64,000 bases of DNA, taken from the NCBI RefSeq assembly GCF_013366925.1, contig NZ_JAALDK010000001.1, positions 5,330,001 to 5,394,000 of the forward strand, read 5' to 3'. A model generated the notes under the pieces. It was not told the origin of the DNA. It was given only the letters and a program-made list of their open reading frames with translations, and ran no database searches. The position numbers and the translations under genes were made by a program. Numbering within the stretch: the first letter of the stretch is position 1; each line of letters begins with the position of its first letter. Positions 38,275-47,092 of the stretch are shown piece after piece. Source of the stretch: Paraburkholderia youngii (lineage in GTDB: Bacteria; Pseudomonadota; Gammaproteobacteria; Burkholderiales; Burkholderiaceae).

Positions 38275-39291
38275 TCAAGCCTCCTGACCCCACGTCAACA
38301 CGATCTTGCCGACGTGGGTGCTGCTTTCCATCAGCGTATGCGCGTCGGCAGCCTGGGCGGCGGGAAACACGCGATGCACGACCGGCTTGATGCGCCCGGC
38401 TTCGAGATGCGGCCATACGCGCTCTTTCAATTGCGCGGCGATCTGTGCCTTGAACTCGATCGGCCGTGGCCGCAGTGTCGAACCGGTAACGGTCAGGCGG
38501 CGACGCAGCACTTCGTTCAGGTTCAGCTCCGCCTTCGCGCCGCCGAGCAGCGCAATCAGCACGATGCGGCCACCGTCGGCGAGCGCCGACAGTTCGCGCG
38601 GCACGTAGCTGCCCGCGACCATGTCGAGGATCACGTCGACGCCACGATCGTTGGTCAGCGACTTGATGACTTCGACGAAATCCTCAGTCCTGTAGTTGAT
38701 CGCCCGTTCGGCGCCGAGCGCTTCGCACGCGCGGCACTTGTCGTCCGAGCCTGCGGTGGCGAACACACGGAAGCCCAGCGCGTGCGCAATCTGGATCGCC
38801 GTCACGCCGATGCCGCTCGATCCGCCCTGCACGAGCAGCGTTTCGTTCGCGCCGCCCTCACCCTGGCCGAGCTGCGCGCGATTGAACACGTTGCTCCACA
38901 CCGTGAAGAAAGTCTCGGGCAGCGAAGCCGCTTCGACGTCCGACAATCCCGCCGGCACGGGCAGGCATTGCAGAAGCGGCGCCGCCGCATACTCGGCATA
39001 GCCGCCGCCCGCGAGCAGCGCGCAAACGCGGTCGCCAATCTTCAGACCGAACGGATTGTTCTTCGCTTCGATCGTGCCGCCGACGATCTCGCCCGCCACC
39101 TCCAGCCCCGGCAGATCCGACGCTCCCGGCGGCGGCGCATAGCCGCCCTTGCGCTGAAACACGTCCGGACGATTGATGCCGGATGCCGCCACCTTGATCA
39201 GCACCTCGCCAGCCTTGAGCTGCGGCGTCGGACGCTCCGCCAGCTTGAGGACTTCCGGGGCACCGAATTCAGTGATTTCGATCGCTTTCAT
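38275..39291 (-). CDS. NAD(P)H-quinone oxidoreductase (zinc-free MDR family)
   Basis: A 338-residue medium-chain dehydrogenase/reductase of the quinone oxidoreductase (PIG3/TP53I3-like) class. The N-terminal GroES-like domain ([43 protein letters not shown]) is followed by the Rossmann motif [18 protein letters not shown]. Catalytic zinc ligands are absent, as expected for the class. It could reduce quinones or other electrophiles with NADPH. It lies 97 bases upstream of tpiA on the same strand. Confidence 0.9.
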   Translation of the reverse strand: MKAIEITEFGAPEVLKLAERPTPQLKAGEVLIKVAASGINRPDVFQRKGGYAPPPGASDLPGLEVAGEIVGGTIEAKNNPFGLKIGDRVCALLAGGGYAEYAAAPLLQCLPVPAGLSDVEAASLPETFFTVWSNVFNRAQLGQGEGGANETLLVQGGSSGIGVTAIQIAHALGFRVFATAGSDDKCRACEALGAERAINYRTEDFVEVIKSLTNDRGVDVILDMVAGSYVPRELSALADGGRIVLIALLGGAKAELNLNEVLRRRLTVTGSTLRPRPIEFKAQIAAQLKERVWPHLEAGRIKPVVHRVFPAAQAADAHTLMESSTHVGKIVLTWGQEA

Positions 39292-39387
39292 CTGCGTCAA
39301 CTCCAAGATTGGATTGCGTTGCCTACCCGTTGCTGCCGTCCGCCGTAGCGCTGCGATTCGAATACGCAACGCAATCCATCCTGCATG

Positions 39388-39423
39388 AAAAACGGCCGGC
39401 GTGCATAACACGGCCGGCCGTTT
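39388..39423 (-). terminator. Intrinsic terminator after pnp
   Basis: An 11-bp GC-rich stem (AAACGGCCGGC / GCCGGCCGTTT on the minus strand) with T run downstream, just beyond the pnp stop codon. The remaining sequence to the next start at 39291 is about 95 bases with no gene. Confidence 0.9.
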
Positions 39424-39436
39424 GTCCGTTACCGAC

Positions 39437-41572
39437 TTACTGCGGCGTCGGTTCGCCTTGCGGCGCGTCGTTCAGCAGTGCCTTCGCCGACAGACGCACA
39501 CGACCCTTCTCGTCCGTCTGGATGACCTTGACCTTCACCTGCTGGCCATCCTTCAGATAGTCGTTGATGTCCTTGATGCGCTCGTTCGCGATCTCGGAAA
39601 TATGCAGCAGACCGTCCTTACCCGGCAGGATGTTCACGATCGCGCCGAAGTCGAGCAGCTTGAGCACGGTGCCTTCGTACACCTGGCCCACTTCGACTTC
39701 CATCGTGATCGCTTCGATACGACGCTTCGCTTCGGCCATGCCTTCGCTGTTCGTGCTCGCGATCGTGACGACGCCGTCGTCCGAAATGTCGATCGTCGTG
39801 CCGGTTTCTTCGGTCAGCGCACGGATCACCGAGCCGCCCTTGCCGATCACGTCGCGGATCTTTTCCGGGTTGATCTTGATCGTGATCATGCGCGGTGCGA
39901 ACTCCGACAGCTGGGTGTTCGCGCCTGCCACGGCCGAGGTCATCTTGCCGAGAATGTGCATGCGGCCTTCCTTAGCCTGCGCGAGCGCGACCTGCATGAT
40001 TTCCTTCGTGATGCCCTGGATCTTGATGTCCATCTGCAGCGCGGTCACGCCTTGTTCCGTACCCGCGACCTTGAAGTCCATGTCGCCGAGGTGATCTTCG
40101 TCGCCGAGGATGTCGGTCAGCACCGCGAAGCGGTTGCCTTCGAGAATCAGGCCCATCGCGATACCGGCGACGTGAGCCTTCATCGGCACGCCGGCGTCCA
40201 TCAGCGCGAGGCAGCCGCCGCACACCGAAGCCATCGACGACGAACCGTTCGACTCGGTGATTTCCGAGACGACACGGATCGAGTAGCCGAATTCGTCGGC
40301 GCTCGGCAGGCACGCGACGAGCGCGCGCTTGGCGAGACGGCCGTGACCGATTTCACGGCGCTTCGGCGAACCGACGCGGCCCGTTTCGCCGGTCGCGAAC
40401 GGAGGCATGTTGTAGTGGAGCATGAAGCGTTCGCGGTACTCGCCTTCCAGCGCGTCGATGCTCTGCTCGTCGCCCTTCGTGCCGAGCGTCGCGACCACCA
40501 GCGCCTGCGTCTCGCCGCGCGTGAACAGCGCCGAGCCGTGGGTACGCGGCAGCACGCCGGTGCGGATTTCGATCGGGCGCACGGTGCGCGTGTCGCGGCC
40601 GTCGATACGCGGCTCGCCGTTCAGGATCTGGGTACGGACGATCTTCGCTTCGATGTCGAACAGCACGTTGCCGACCGACGCTTTGTCGGCCGCCACGGTA
40701 CCGGCTGCCGCCGCTTCTTCTTCGAGCTTCGCCGAGGTCGCCGCGTAGACTTCCTTCAGCTTGGTCGAGCGAGCCTGCTTGTCGCGGATCTGGTAAGCGG
40801 CGAGCAGATCGGCTTGCGCGAGTTCCGTGACGCGCGCGATCAGCGCTTCGTTCTTCGCGGCCGGCTGCCAGTCCCACTCGGGCTTGCCGCCTTCGCGGAC
40901 TAGTTCGTGGATCGCGTCGATCGCGGTCTGCATCTGCTCATGACCGAACACGACGGCGCCGAGCATCACCTCTTCGCTCAGCTGCTGCGCTTCCGATTCG
41001 ACCATCAGCACCGCGCGTTCCGTACCGGCGACGACGAGGTCGAGCGCCGATTCCTTCATCTGCGGACGCGTCGGATTCAGCACGTATTCGTTGTTGATGT
41101 AGGCCACGCGTGCCGCGCCGACGGGGCCATTGAACGGCAGGCCGGACACCGCGAGCGCCGCCGATGCGCCGATCAGCGCCGGGATGTCGGCGGGGATTTC
41201 CGGATTCAGCGACAGCACGTGAATCACGACCTGCACTTCGTTGTAGAAGCCTTCCGGGAAGAGCGGGCGCAGCGGACGGTCGATCAGTCGCGAGATCAGC
41301 GTCTCGCCCTCCGACGGACGGCCTTCGCGACGGAAGAAGCCACCCGGGATCTTGCCGGCGGCGTAGGTCTTTTCGATGTAATCGACGGTGAGGGGGAAGA
41401 AGTCCTGGCCCGGCTTCGCGGTCTTCGCGCCGACCACGGTGGCGAGCACCACGGTGTCTTCGACGTCGACGATCACCGCGCCGCTCGCCTGGCGAGCGAT
41501 TTCACCGGTTTCGAGGCGAACGTTGTGCTGCCCCCACTTAAACTCTTTGACGATCTTATTGAACATAGTCAT
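39437..41572 (-). CDS. pnp: Polyribonucleotide nucleotidyltransferase (PNPase)
   Basis: A 711-residue exoribonuclease that phosphorolyses RNA 3' to 5' and acts in the degradosome. Two RNase PH-like domains are recognisable (first near [20 protein letters not shown]; the second, catalytic one with [29 protein letters not shown] and [20 protein letters not shown]), then KH ([20 protein letters not shown]) and S1 ([20 protein letters not shown]) RNA-binding domains. All parts complete. It follows rpsO, as in most proteobacteria, with a long hairpin-bearing leader in between suited to autoregulation. Confidence 0.98.
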   Translation of the reverse strand: MTMFNKIVKEFKWGQHNVRLETGEIARQASGAVIVDVEDTVVLATVVGAKTAKPGQDFFPLTVDYIEKTYAAGKIPGGFFRREGRPSEGETLISRLIDRPLRPLFPEGFYNEVQVVIHVLSLNPEIPADIPALIGASAALAVSGLPFNGPVGAARVAYINNEYVLNPTRPQMKESALDLVVAGTERAVLMVESEAQQLSEEVMLGAVVFGHEQMQTAIDAIHELVREGGKPEWDWQPAAKNEALIARVTELAQADLLAAYQIRDKQARSTKLKEVYAATSAKLEEEAAAAGTVAADKASVGNVLFDIEAKIVRTQILNGEPRIDGRDTRTVRPIEIRTGVLPRTHGSALFTRGETQALVVATLGTKGDEQSIDALEGEYRERFMLHYNMPPFATGETGRVGSPKRREIGHGRLAKRALVACLPSADEFGYSIRVVSEITESNGSSSMASVCGGCLALMDAGVPMKAHVAGIAMGLILEGNRFAVLTDILGDEDHLGDMDFKVAGTEQGVTALQMDIKIQGITKEIMQVALAQAKEGRMHILGKMTSAVAGANTQLSEFAPRMITIKINPEKIRDVIGKGGSVIRALTEETGTTIDISDDGVVTIASTNSEGMAEAKRRIEAITMEVEVGQVYEGTVLKLLDFGAIVNILPGKDGLLHISEIANERIKDINDYLKDGQQVKVKVIQTDEKGRVRLSAKALLNDAPQGEPTPQ

Positions 41573-41658
41573 TGCTTTTCCTCATCGTAATGCCGCGCGG
41601 ACCGGAAGCGGCGCGGCAACGCCGGGGCCGGCGCCGCATGGGAAGAGTCGTGCTATGC

Positions 41659-41705
41659 CATTCCAGAGAGTCACGTGCTGCACGCGCGCGCGAACCGCTG
41701 GAATG
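41659..41705 (-). promoter_or_regulatory. Long hairpin in the pnp leader, possible RNase III/PNPase autoregulation site
   Basis: CATTCCAG (minus strand 41705-41698) pairs with CTGGAATG (41666-41659), enclosing a GC-rich inner segment that can fold further (CGCGCGCG with neighbouring CGTGC / GCACG). In E. coli the pnp leader hairpin is cut by RNase III and then bound by PNPase; the location here is equivalent. Function is inferred by analogy. Confidence 0.45.
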
Positions 41706-41867
41706 ACACAAAACTCTGCCCTGAAGCCCGGCCTTGTTTCCTGTTACTGCTTTTCTACTGCTGCTCTGCTACTGCTACTACGCTTGCCCGTGGACGCCGC
41801 GCGAACCGGCATACGCCGCGGATCACAGGCGGTGCGCGTTACACGAAGCGCGCCGTGCAAAAACAAA

Positions 41868-41898
41868 ATGCCTGTATCAGCGAAACTGACACAGGCAT
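41868..41898 (-). terminator. Intrinsic terminator after rpsO
   Basis: A 13-bp stem ATGCCTGTGTCAG / CTGATACAGGCAT (one mismatch) with loop TTTCG, followed on the minus strand by TTTTGTTTTT. It starts 20 bases beyond the rpsO stop. Read-through would continue into pnp. Confidence 0.88.
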
Positions 41899-41918
41899 CT
41901 TGCTGAACGACTGGCCGA

Positions 41919-42191
41919 TTACTTACGCAGACCCAGCTTCTCGATCAGGCTGCGGTACCGATCCGCGTCCTTACCCTTCAGGTAGTCGAGCAGCTTGCGA
42001 CGGCGACTCACCATGCGCAGCAGACCGCGGCGGCTGTGGTGATCCTTCGTGTGCTCCTTGAAGTGGGAGGTCAGTTCGTTGATACGGGTCGTGAGCAGCG
42101 CGACCTGAACTTCGGGGGAGCCGGTGTCGTTAGCTGCGCGTGCGAATTGCGCGACGACTTCGGACTTCTTGCTTGCTTCAACTGCGGACAT
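41919..42191 (-). CDS. rpsO: 30S ribosomal protein S15
   Basis: A 90-residue ribosomal protein binding 16S rRNA in the small-subunit platform. The family signature [33 protein letters not shown] is intact in order, along with [14 protein letters not shown]. The ATG at 42191 ([12 protein letters not shown]) gives standard length; an upstream in-frame start at 42224 is less likely. Precedes pnp, the conserved order. Confidence 0.98.
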   Translation of the reverse strand: MSAVEASKKSEVVAQFARAANDTGSPEVQVALLTTRINELTSHFKEHTKDHHSRRGLLRMVSRRRKLLDYLKGKDADRYRSLIEKLGLRK

Positions 42192-42385
42192 GTCAATTTC
42201 CTTGATAACTGGACAGGCGGTCACGGAAGAAAGGCCGTGCCGTGGGATACCCGTTTCACAATTTACTGAGCCCCGTTCGTGGCTGAATTAGCTGAATGAG
42301 AACCCAGCCGAACAACGGGACGCGTATTGTAGCACAGCCGACTTCTGCCGCGAAGCCCGCACTAGCAAGGCGAATCGCGCGTCGC

Positions 42386-43693
42386 TCAGGGGCGCCGCAT
42401 CCGACAGACCGTCGGCAATACCGTGCGCTCGGCTGATAGCGCCAGCACCGTGCGAAAGCCGTAGCCGGAACCTTCGTTATCGAAATGCACGCCGGGTGTG
42501 CCGGCTTTGTCCATCTGCATCACGTAAAGGGGCTGGATCAGCTGATGGTCGTCGGCGCGCATCCAGGATGCGTGAAAACCGTTGTCGAAGCGGATTGCCT
42601 CGAGCGCTTTCGCGACCGCCGTCGGATCGGCGCTGCCGGCGCGGTTCATCGCGGCGGCGAGTGTGTCGAGCAGCAGTGGCATACGCAGCACCGGATAGTC
42701 GTCCTGCGCGGCCGGATAGCGCGCGCGGAACGCCGCGTACCATGCATCGGAGGGCGCGCCGCCGACGTTCGGATGCCACTCGGCCACGGCGATCACGTGA
42801 CCCACGCCCGCGTCGCCGAGGGCGGCCGGCGCCCCGAGGCTGTTGCCATAAAACGTGTAGAACTTCGTGTCGAGGCCCTGCTCGCGCGCCGCCTTCACGA
42901 GCAACGTCAGGTCGTTGCCCCAGTTGCCGGTGATCACGGCGTCCGCGCCGCTCGCGCGGATCTTCGCGATGTACGGCGCAAAGTCCTTCACTCGACCGAT
43001 CGGGTGAAATTCGTCGCCGACCACCGCGATGTCGGGGCGCTTCGCCGCGAGCGTCGAGCGCGCGAGGCTGCTCACGTCGTGGCCGAAGCTGTAGTCCTGG
43101 TTCAGCAGGTAGACCTTTTTCACCGTCTTGTCGCGTTCGATCACCTCGGCGAGCGCGGCCATCCGCATGCCCGCGTGCGCGTCGAAGCGGAAGTGCCAGA
43201 AGCTGCAGCTCGCGTTGGTGAGCGCGGGGTCGTCGGCCGAGTAGTTCAGGAACAGTTCCCGGTTGTCCGGCTCGCGGCTGTTCTGCTTGTCGATCGCGCC
43301 GATGAGCGCCGCGGCGACCGCCGAGCTATTGCCCTGCAGGATGTAGCCGATATGGCGATCCGCGGCTGCGCGCATTTGCGTCAGCGCTTCCTCCGCGCTG
43401 CCCTTGCTGTCGAGCACGACGAGTTCGAACGGATGCGCGCCGTCCGCGAGCGTCACGCCGCCGCGCGCGTTGACCTGCTCGACGCCGAAACGCAGATTGC
43501 GCTCGACCGCCGCGCCCGCGTTCGCGAACGGGCCGGACATGCCTTCGATCAGCGCGAGCCGGATCGGGGTGCCCGTGGGTTTGCCGGTCGGATTCACCCC
43601 CGAACTCGTCGCCTGAGCCACGCCAACGGCCACCGCCGAAATTGAGATCGTCGTCAGCGCAATCGCCGCCGCCCGTTGCCACACCGCCGTCAT
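42386..43693 (-). CDS. Periplasmic amino-acid-type ABC substrate-binding protein (orphan)
   Basis: A 435-residue type 1 periplasmic binding protein of the Leu/Ile/Val (LivJ-like) family. A Sec signal peptide covers residues 1-~28 (hydrophobic AAAIALTTISISAVAVGVAQA). The core begins IRLALIEGMSGPFANAG, and LLNQDYSFGHDVSSLAR and VITGNWGNDLTLLVKAA are typical. The C-terminus is unusual: basic and containing a Cys (PTVCRMRRP). The ATG at 43693 has AGGA in range. No permease or ATPase gene is adjacent, so it may serve a distant transporter or a receptor. Confidence 0.87.
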   Translation of the reverse strand: MTAVWQRAAAIALTTISISAVAVGVAQATSSGVNPTGKPTGTPIRLALIEGMSGPFANAGAAVERNLRFGVEQVNARGGVTLADGAHPFELVVLDSKGSAEEALTQMRAAADRHIGYILQGNSSAVAAALIGAIDKQNSREPDNRELFLNYSADDPALTNASCSFWHFRFDAHAGMRMAALAEVIERDKTVKKVYLLNQDYSFGHDVSSLARSTLAAKRPDIAVVGDEFHPIGRVKDFAPYIAKIRASGADAVITGNWGNDLTLLVKAAREQGLDTKFYTFYGNSLGAPAALGDAGVGHVIAVAEWHPNVGGAPSDAWYAAFRARYPAAQDDYPVLRMPLLLDTLAAAMNRAGSADPTAVAKALEAIRFDNGFHASWMRADDHQLIQPLYVMQMDKAGTPGVHFDNEGSGYGFRTVLALSAERTVLPTVCRMRRP

Positions 43694-43880
43694 GGTCGTC
43701 CTGCCTGAATCTTCGAAGCGCGGATCATAGAACCACGCGCACGGAATAGGCAAGCCGGCGCATCCGTTCTCCTTTGGAGGCGACCCACGTTCGGGTGGCG
43801 CCATTCTTCCGCCACGGCGCGTGTCAAAATGGTGGGTCTCGATGATAAGAACCGCTATTCAAACGCCATCGGAGGAATAC

Positions 43881-44432
43881 ATGTCGAACCGCCATCACCG
43901 CACGGCGGCCTCTATCACAACCCCGGCCGGCGCGAGTCTGCGGCGCGCCGCGTTCGTTTGCCTGAGCGTGCTCGCGCTCGCCGGCTGCGCCCAGCCGTGG
44001 CAGCAGTATCAACAGGGAGCGGATGCATCGACGGTGATCGCGCGGCTCGGACCGCCGCGCGAAACCTACGACCTGCCCGACGGCGGCAAGCGCCTGATGT
44101 GGCCGACCCAACCGATGGGCGAAACCACCACCGCCGCCGACATCGACGCGGCCGGCAAGGTCGTCAACATGCGCCAGGTGTTGCAACCCAACGAGTTCTA
44201 CCGCGCCGAGATCGGCAAATGGACGCGCAGCGACGTACTGGTGAACTTCGGCCGTCCGGTCGAAACGTCGTACTTCCCGATGATGAGGCGCGAAGTCTGG
44301 ACCTATCGCTATCTCGAGGACAACGTCTGGTACATGCTGTACAGCTTCTACTTCGATGACCAGGGCATCTTGCGCCTCATGCAGAAGACCCCCGACCCGC
44401 TGCACGAGCCCGACCGCCGCAGCCTGTTCTGA
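43881..44432 (+). CDS. Outer-membrane-type lipoprotein with SmpA/BamE-like repeat feel
   Basis: A 183-residue lipoprotein. The signal peptide ends in a lipobox LALAGC (Cys about residue 35) followed by Ala-Gln, which favours outer membrane sorting. The mature domain contains two related segments, VIARLGPPRETYDLPDGGKR and VLVNFGRPVETSYFPMMRRE, each the loop-and-strand seen in SmpA/BamE-like domains; thus an internal duplication. GGAGG precedes the ATG at 43881. Divergent from the binding-protein gene with a 187-base gap. Function unknown. Confidence 0.85.
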   Translation: MSNRHHRTAASITTPAGASLRRAAFVCLSVLALAGCAQPWQQYQQGADASTVIARLGPPRETYDLPDGGKRLMWPTQPMGETTTAADIDAAGKVVNMRQVLQPNEFYRAEIGKWTRSDVLVNFGRPVETSYFPMMRREVWTYRYLEDNVWYMLYSFYFDDQGILRLMQKTPDPLHEPDRRSLF

Positions 44433-44472
44433 ATGCTGAGCGCGATCTTCGAAGGAAGAACGCTATCTCAAT

Positions 44473-44500
44473 AAAGCTGCCTTCCGTAGGCAGCTTTTTT
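44473..44500 (+). terminator. Intrinsic terminator after the lipoprotein gene
   Basis: A 9-bp perfect stem AAAGCTGCC / GGCAGCTTT with a 7-base loop and T run, 40 bases beyond the lipoprotein stop. The next ~160 bases hold no gene but precede the carbonic anhydrase start. Confidence 0.92.
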
Positions 44501-44660
44501 ATTCTCTAAGCATAAAGACGAATTTTATCCTGTTCACGTCAACAACTTCGCAAAAGAAAGGTTATTGTAAACACCGTTCGTGCACCGCCTGACGATCGAC
44601 CGCGCAACTGCGGTTCCGGTCCGGTGCCAGGTCAATTGCCTCTGTTACGGAGCTGCTACG

Positions 44661-45296
44661 ATGAACCGCCCCAAACACCTGCTGGTCGCCAACGTCGCGT
44701 GGGCCCATGAAACCGCGACGCGCAATCCGGCATTCTTTCGCGACCTCATGCGCGGACAGAATCCACACATTCTGTGGATAGGCTGTGCGGACAGCCGAGT
44801 GCCCGCCGAAACGATCACGCATTGCGAGCCCGGCGATCTGTTCGTCCATCGCAACATCGCCAACCTGTTTGATCCCGGCGACGACAACGTCGCGAGCGTC
44901 CTCGAATACGCGGTGAGAGTGCTCAAAGTCGGCCACGTGATCGTCTGAGGACACTATGGCTGCGGCGGCGTGCGCGCCGCGCTGCTGCCCCCGGACCCCG
45001 CGCTGCCCCATGTAAACCGGCGTATCGCGCCGCTCTGCGCGCTCGCGCAAACGCATCACCCGGAACTGGACGGCGCGGCGACCGAATCGGATCGCGTCAA
45101 CCGCCTCGCCGAGCTGAACGTGCTCGAACAGGTGCGGCAGCTACGGGCGAGCCCGATCGTGCACGAGAGTGATCCGGCGCCGCTCGTGCACGGCTGGATC
45201 TTTGCGCTCGACGACGGGCGCATCAAGGTTCTCACCTCCGGCTACAGCGCCGACGACGCGATGACATGCCCGACCGCCGCGCACAGCGCGGCCTAG
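44661..45296 (+). pseudogene. can: Beta-carbonic anhydrase interrupted by one in-frame TGA
   Basis: A single open frame of 212 codons encodes a Can-like carbonic anhydrase (CO2 + H2O to bicarbonate), broken only by TGA at 44946-44948 (codon 96). Family zinc ligands are in place: C42 and D44 (IGCADSR) before it and H98 and C101 (GHYGCGG) after it. The TGA stands exactly where relatives have Cys in CGHYGCGG, so one base (TGC or TGT to TGA) explains it. The remainder (HVNRRIAPLCALAQTH, LNVLEQVR, HGWIFALDDGRIKVLTSGY) is intact. The start has GGAG 8 bases upstream. Termination gives a 95-residue dead fragment; read-through would restore 211 residues. Selenocysteine is a remote alternative. Confidence 0.8.
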
Positions 45297-45403
45297 CGAA
45301 GCGCGTCGCACCCGCGATTCGAACCGCGGACGGAGCCGACAGCGGAATCCTCATCGAGCCCCCTGTTCGTCGCCCGCCGCCCCACCTCTCGCTTCTGGAC
45401 TCC

Positions 45404-46966
45404 ATGGATACTCAAACCCCCTTCTCCGCGCTCCAGCGCGACGTGCTCGCCGGAACGGCCGTTTTTCTGGTGGCGCTGCCGCTTTGCCTCGGCATTGCTC
45501 ACGCATCGGGCGTCGACCCATTTGCCGGACTGGTGTCGGGCATCATTGGCGGGCTCGTGGTTGCCGCGCTGAGCGGCTCGCGCCTGAGCGTGAGCGGCCC
45601 GGCCGCGGGCCTCGTCGTGATCGTCGTCGACGGCATCGCGCGGCTTGGCGGCTTTTCCGCTTTCCTGCTGGCTGTGCTGCTGTCGGGCGTCATCCAGTTC
45701 GGCTTCGGCATGCTCAGGGCTGGCCGGTTCGCCGCCTACGTGCCGTCGCCGGTGATCAAGGGGATGCTCGCGGCCATCGGCGTGCTGTTGATCCTCAAGC
45801 AGTTTCCCGTAGCGCTGGGGCTGTCCGGCACCGCTCATTCCGCCCACTCGGCGGCGGCGCTCGCAACGCCGCTCGGCCCAATCTCGCTGACCGCCGTGCT
45901 GATCACGCTGCTGTCGCTAGCGATCCTCGCCGGCTGGGAAACCCGCGCGCTGCGCCGCTTCGCTGTCGTGCGCATCATGCCGGCGCCGCTCGCGGTGGTG
46001 CTGCTCGGCATCGGCGCGACGCTTGCTCTCGATCTCGTCGCGCCATCGCTGGCACCGGCCGCCGAACGGCGGGTCGCGTTGCCGTCGCTCGAATCGTTCG
46101 CGGCACTGCAAGCCGTGCTCACGTCGGCCGACTTCGGACCACGGTTCGCCCAGCTCATCAATCCAGACATATGGCGCGTTGCGATCACGATCGCCATCCT
46201 CGCAAGTCTCGAAACGCTACTGAGCCTCGAAGCGGTCGAACAGATCGATCCGGAACGCCGCCGCGCACCGCCCGATCGCGAACTGAAGGCGCAGGGCGTG
46301 GGCAATCTGATCGCGGGTGCGATCGGTGGCCTGCCGATCACCGCGGTGATCGTGCGTAGCTCCGCGAACGTGCATGCCGGCGCAAAAAGCCGGCTCTCAG
46401 CGATCGTTCATGGCGTGTTGCTTCTCGTCAGCGTGTTCGCGCTCACCAGCGTGATCAACCTGATCCCGCTCGCCTGCCTTGCCGCGATCCTGATCTTCAC
46501 CGGGTTCAAACTCGCCAAGCCGTCGTTGTTCGCCGGGCTCGCGCGACAGGGATTCGCGCCGTTCGCACCGTTTATCGTCACGGTCGTCGGTGTGCTCGTC
46601 ACCGATCTGCTGATCGGTATCGTGCTCGGCATACTGTGCAGCATGCTGTTCGCGCTGTACGCAAACCTGCGCGGCCCGATCGTGCTCGCGCAGCATGGCG
46701 ATCACTACCTGCTGTCGTTTCGCAAGGACGTGTCGTTTCTCGGCAAGGTGCCGCTCAAGCACTATCTGCAGCAGATTCCGGATGGCGCCACCGTCATCGT
46801 CGACGCGACACGCGCCGATTTCGTCGATCACGACGTGCGCGAACTGCTGGATGCGTTCGTCGCGGATGCGCCCCGCCGCGGAATCACCGTCGACCTCAGA
46901 TATCAGGTCCGCGAGCAGGCGCGCGCAACGAGCGGCTGGTCGCTGCGGCGCACGACAGCGGAGTAG
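45404..46966 (+). CDS. SulP family inorganic anion transporter
   Basis: A 520-residue SulP/SLC26-type transporter with about 10-12 membrane helices and a C-terminal STAS domain (~residues 440-510). Signatures: ALPLCLGIAHASGVDPFAGL, AALSGSRLSVSGPAAGLVVI (the substrate-binding helix) and GLPITAVIVRSSANVHAGAK. SulP genes next to carbonic anhydrase genes commonly move bicarbonate, so here bicarbonate or sulfate is the likely substrate; the adjacent anhydrase is interrupted. The ATG at 45404 is chosen for the family start MDTQTPFSALQRDVLAG. It is terminated jointly with leuA. Confidence 0.88.
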   Translation: MDTQTPFSALQRDVLAGTAVFLVALPLCLGIAHASGVDPFAGLVSGIIGGLVVAALSGSRLSVSGPAAGLVVIVVDGIARLGGFSAFLLAVLLSGVIQFGFGMLRAGRFAAYVPSPVIKGMLAAIGVLLILKQFPVALGLSGTAHSAHSAAALATPLGPISLTAVLITLLSLAILAGWETRALRRFAVVRIMPAPLAVVLLGIGATLALDLVAPSLAPAAERRVALPSLESFAALQAVLTSADFGPRFAQLINPDIWRVAITIAILASLETLLSLEAVEQIDPERRRAPPDRELKAQGVGNLIAGAIGGLPITAVIVRSSANVHAGAKSRLSAIVHGVLLLVSVFALTSVINLIPLACLAAILIFTGFKLAKPSLFAGLARQGFAPFAPFIVTVVGVLVTDLLIGIVLGILCSMLFALYANLRGPIVLAQHGDHYLLSFRKDVSFLGKVPLKHYLQQIPDGATVIVDATRADFVDHDVRELLDAFVADAPRRGITVDLRYQVREQARATSGWSLRRTTAE

Positions 46967-47007
46967 TCCCCGCGTATCGGGTCATCGCGCCCGCGCGATG
47001 ACCGCGA

Positions 47008-47041
47008 AAAAAAGCCCCGCGTGCCAGGCATTGCGGGGCTT
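47008..47041. terminator. Bidirectional terminator between SulP and leuA
   Basis: Stem AAGCCCCGC / GCGGGGCTT with a 12-base loop. On the minus strand a T run (CTTTTTTTC) follows, serving leuA; on the plus strand the tail is weaker. Confidence 0.8.
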
Positions 47042-47092
47042 CTCCTTCGATTCACCGTCGAGATTGCGCGCTACCGGCGCGCCATGTTCGCG

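Larger units (their letters stand above)
41573..41918 (-). other. rpsO-pnp intergenic region
   Basis: 346 bases with no supportable gene. It holds the rpsO terminator hairpin (41868-41898) and, nearer pnp, a long-range imperfect hairpin (41659-41705). The remainder is GC-rich sequence without further clear structure, including a run CTGCTTTTCTACTGCTGCTCTGCTACTGCTACTAC near 41750. Confidence 0.8.

Noticed and set aside
44946..44990. Selenocysteine (SECIS) element after the TGA in the carbonic anhydrase gene
   Set aside because: A 6-bp GC-rich hairpin with GU in the loop exists, but such hairpins are common in this DNA, Cys96 is not a zinc ligand and no selenoprotein of this family is known to me. 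Kept only as a remote alternative.
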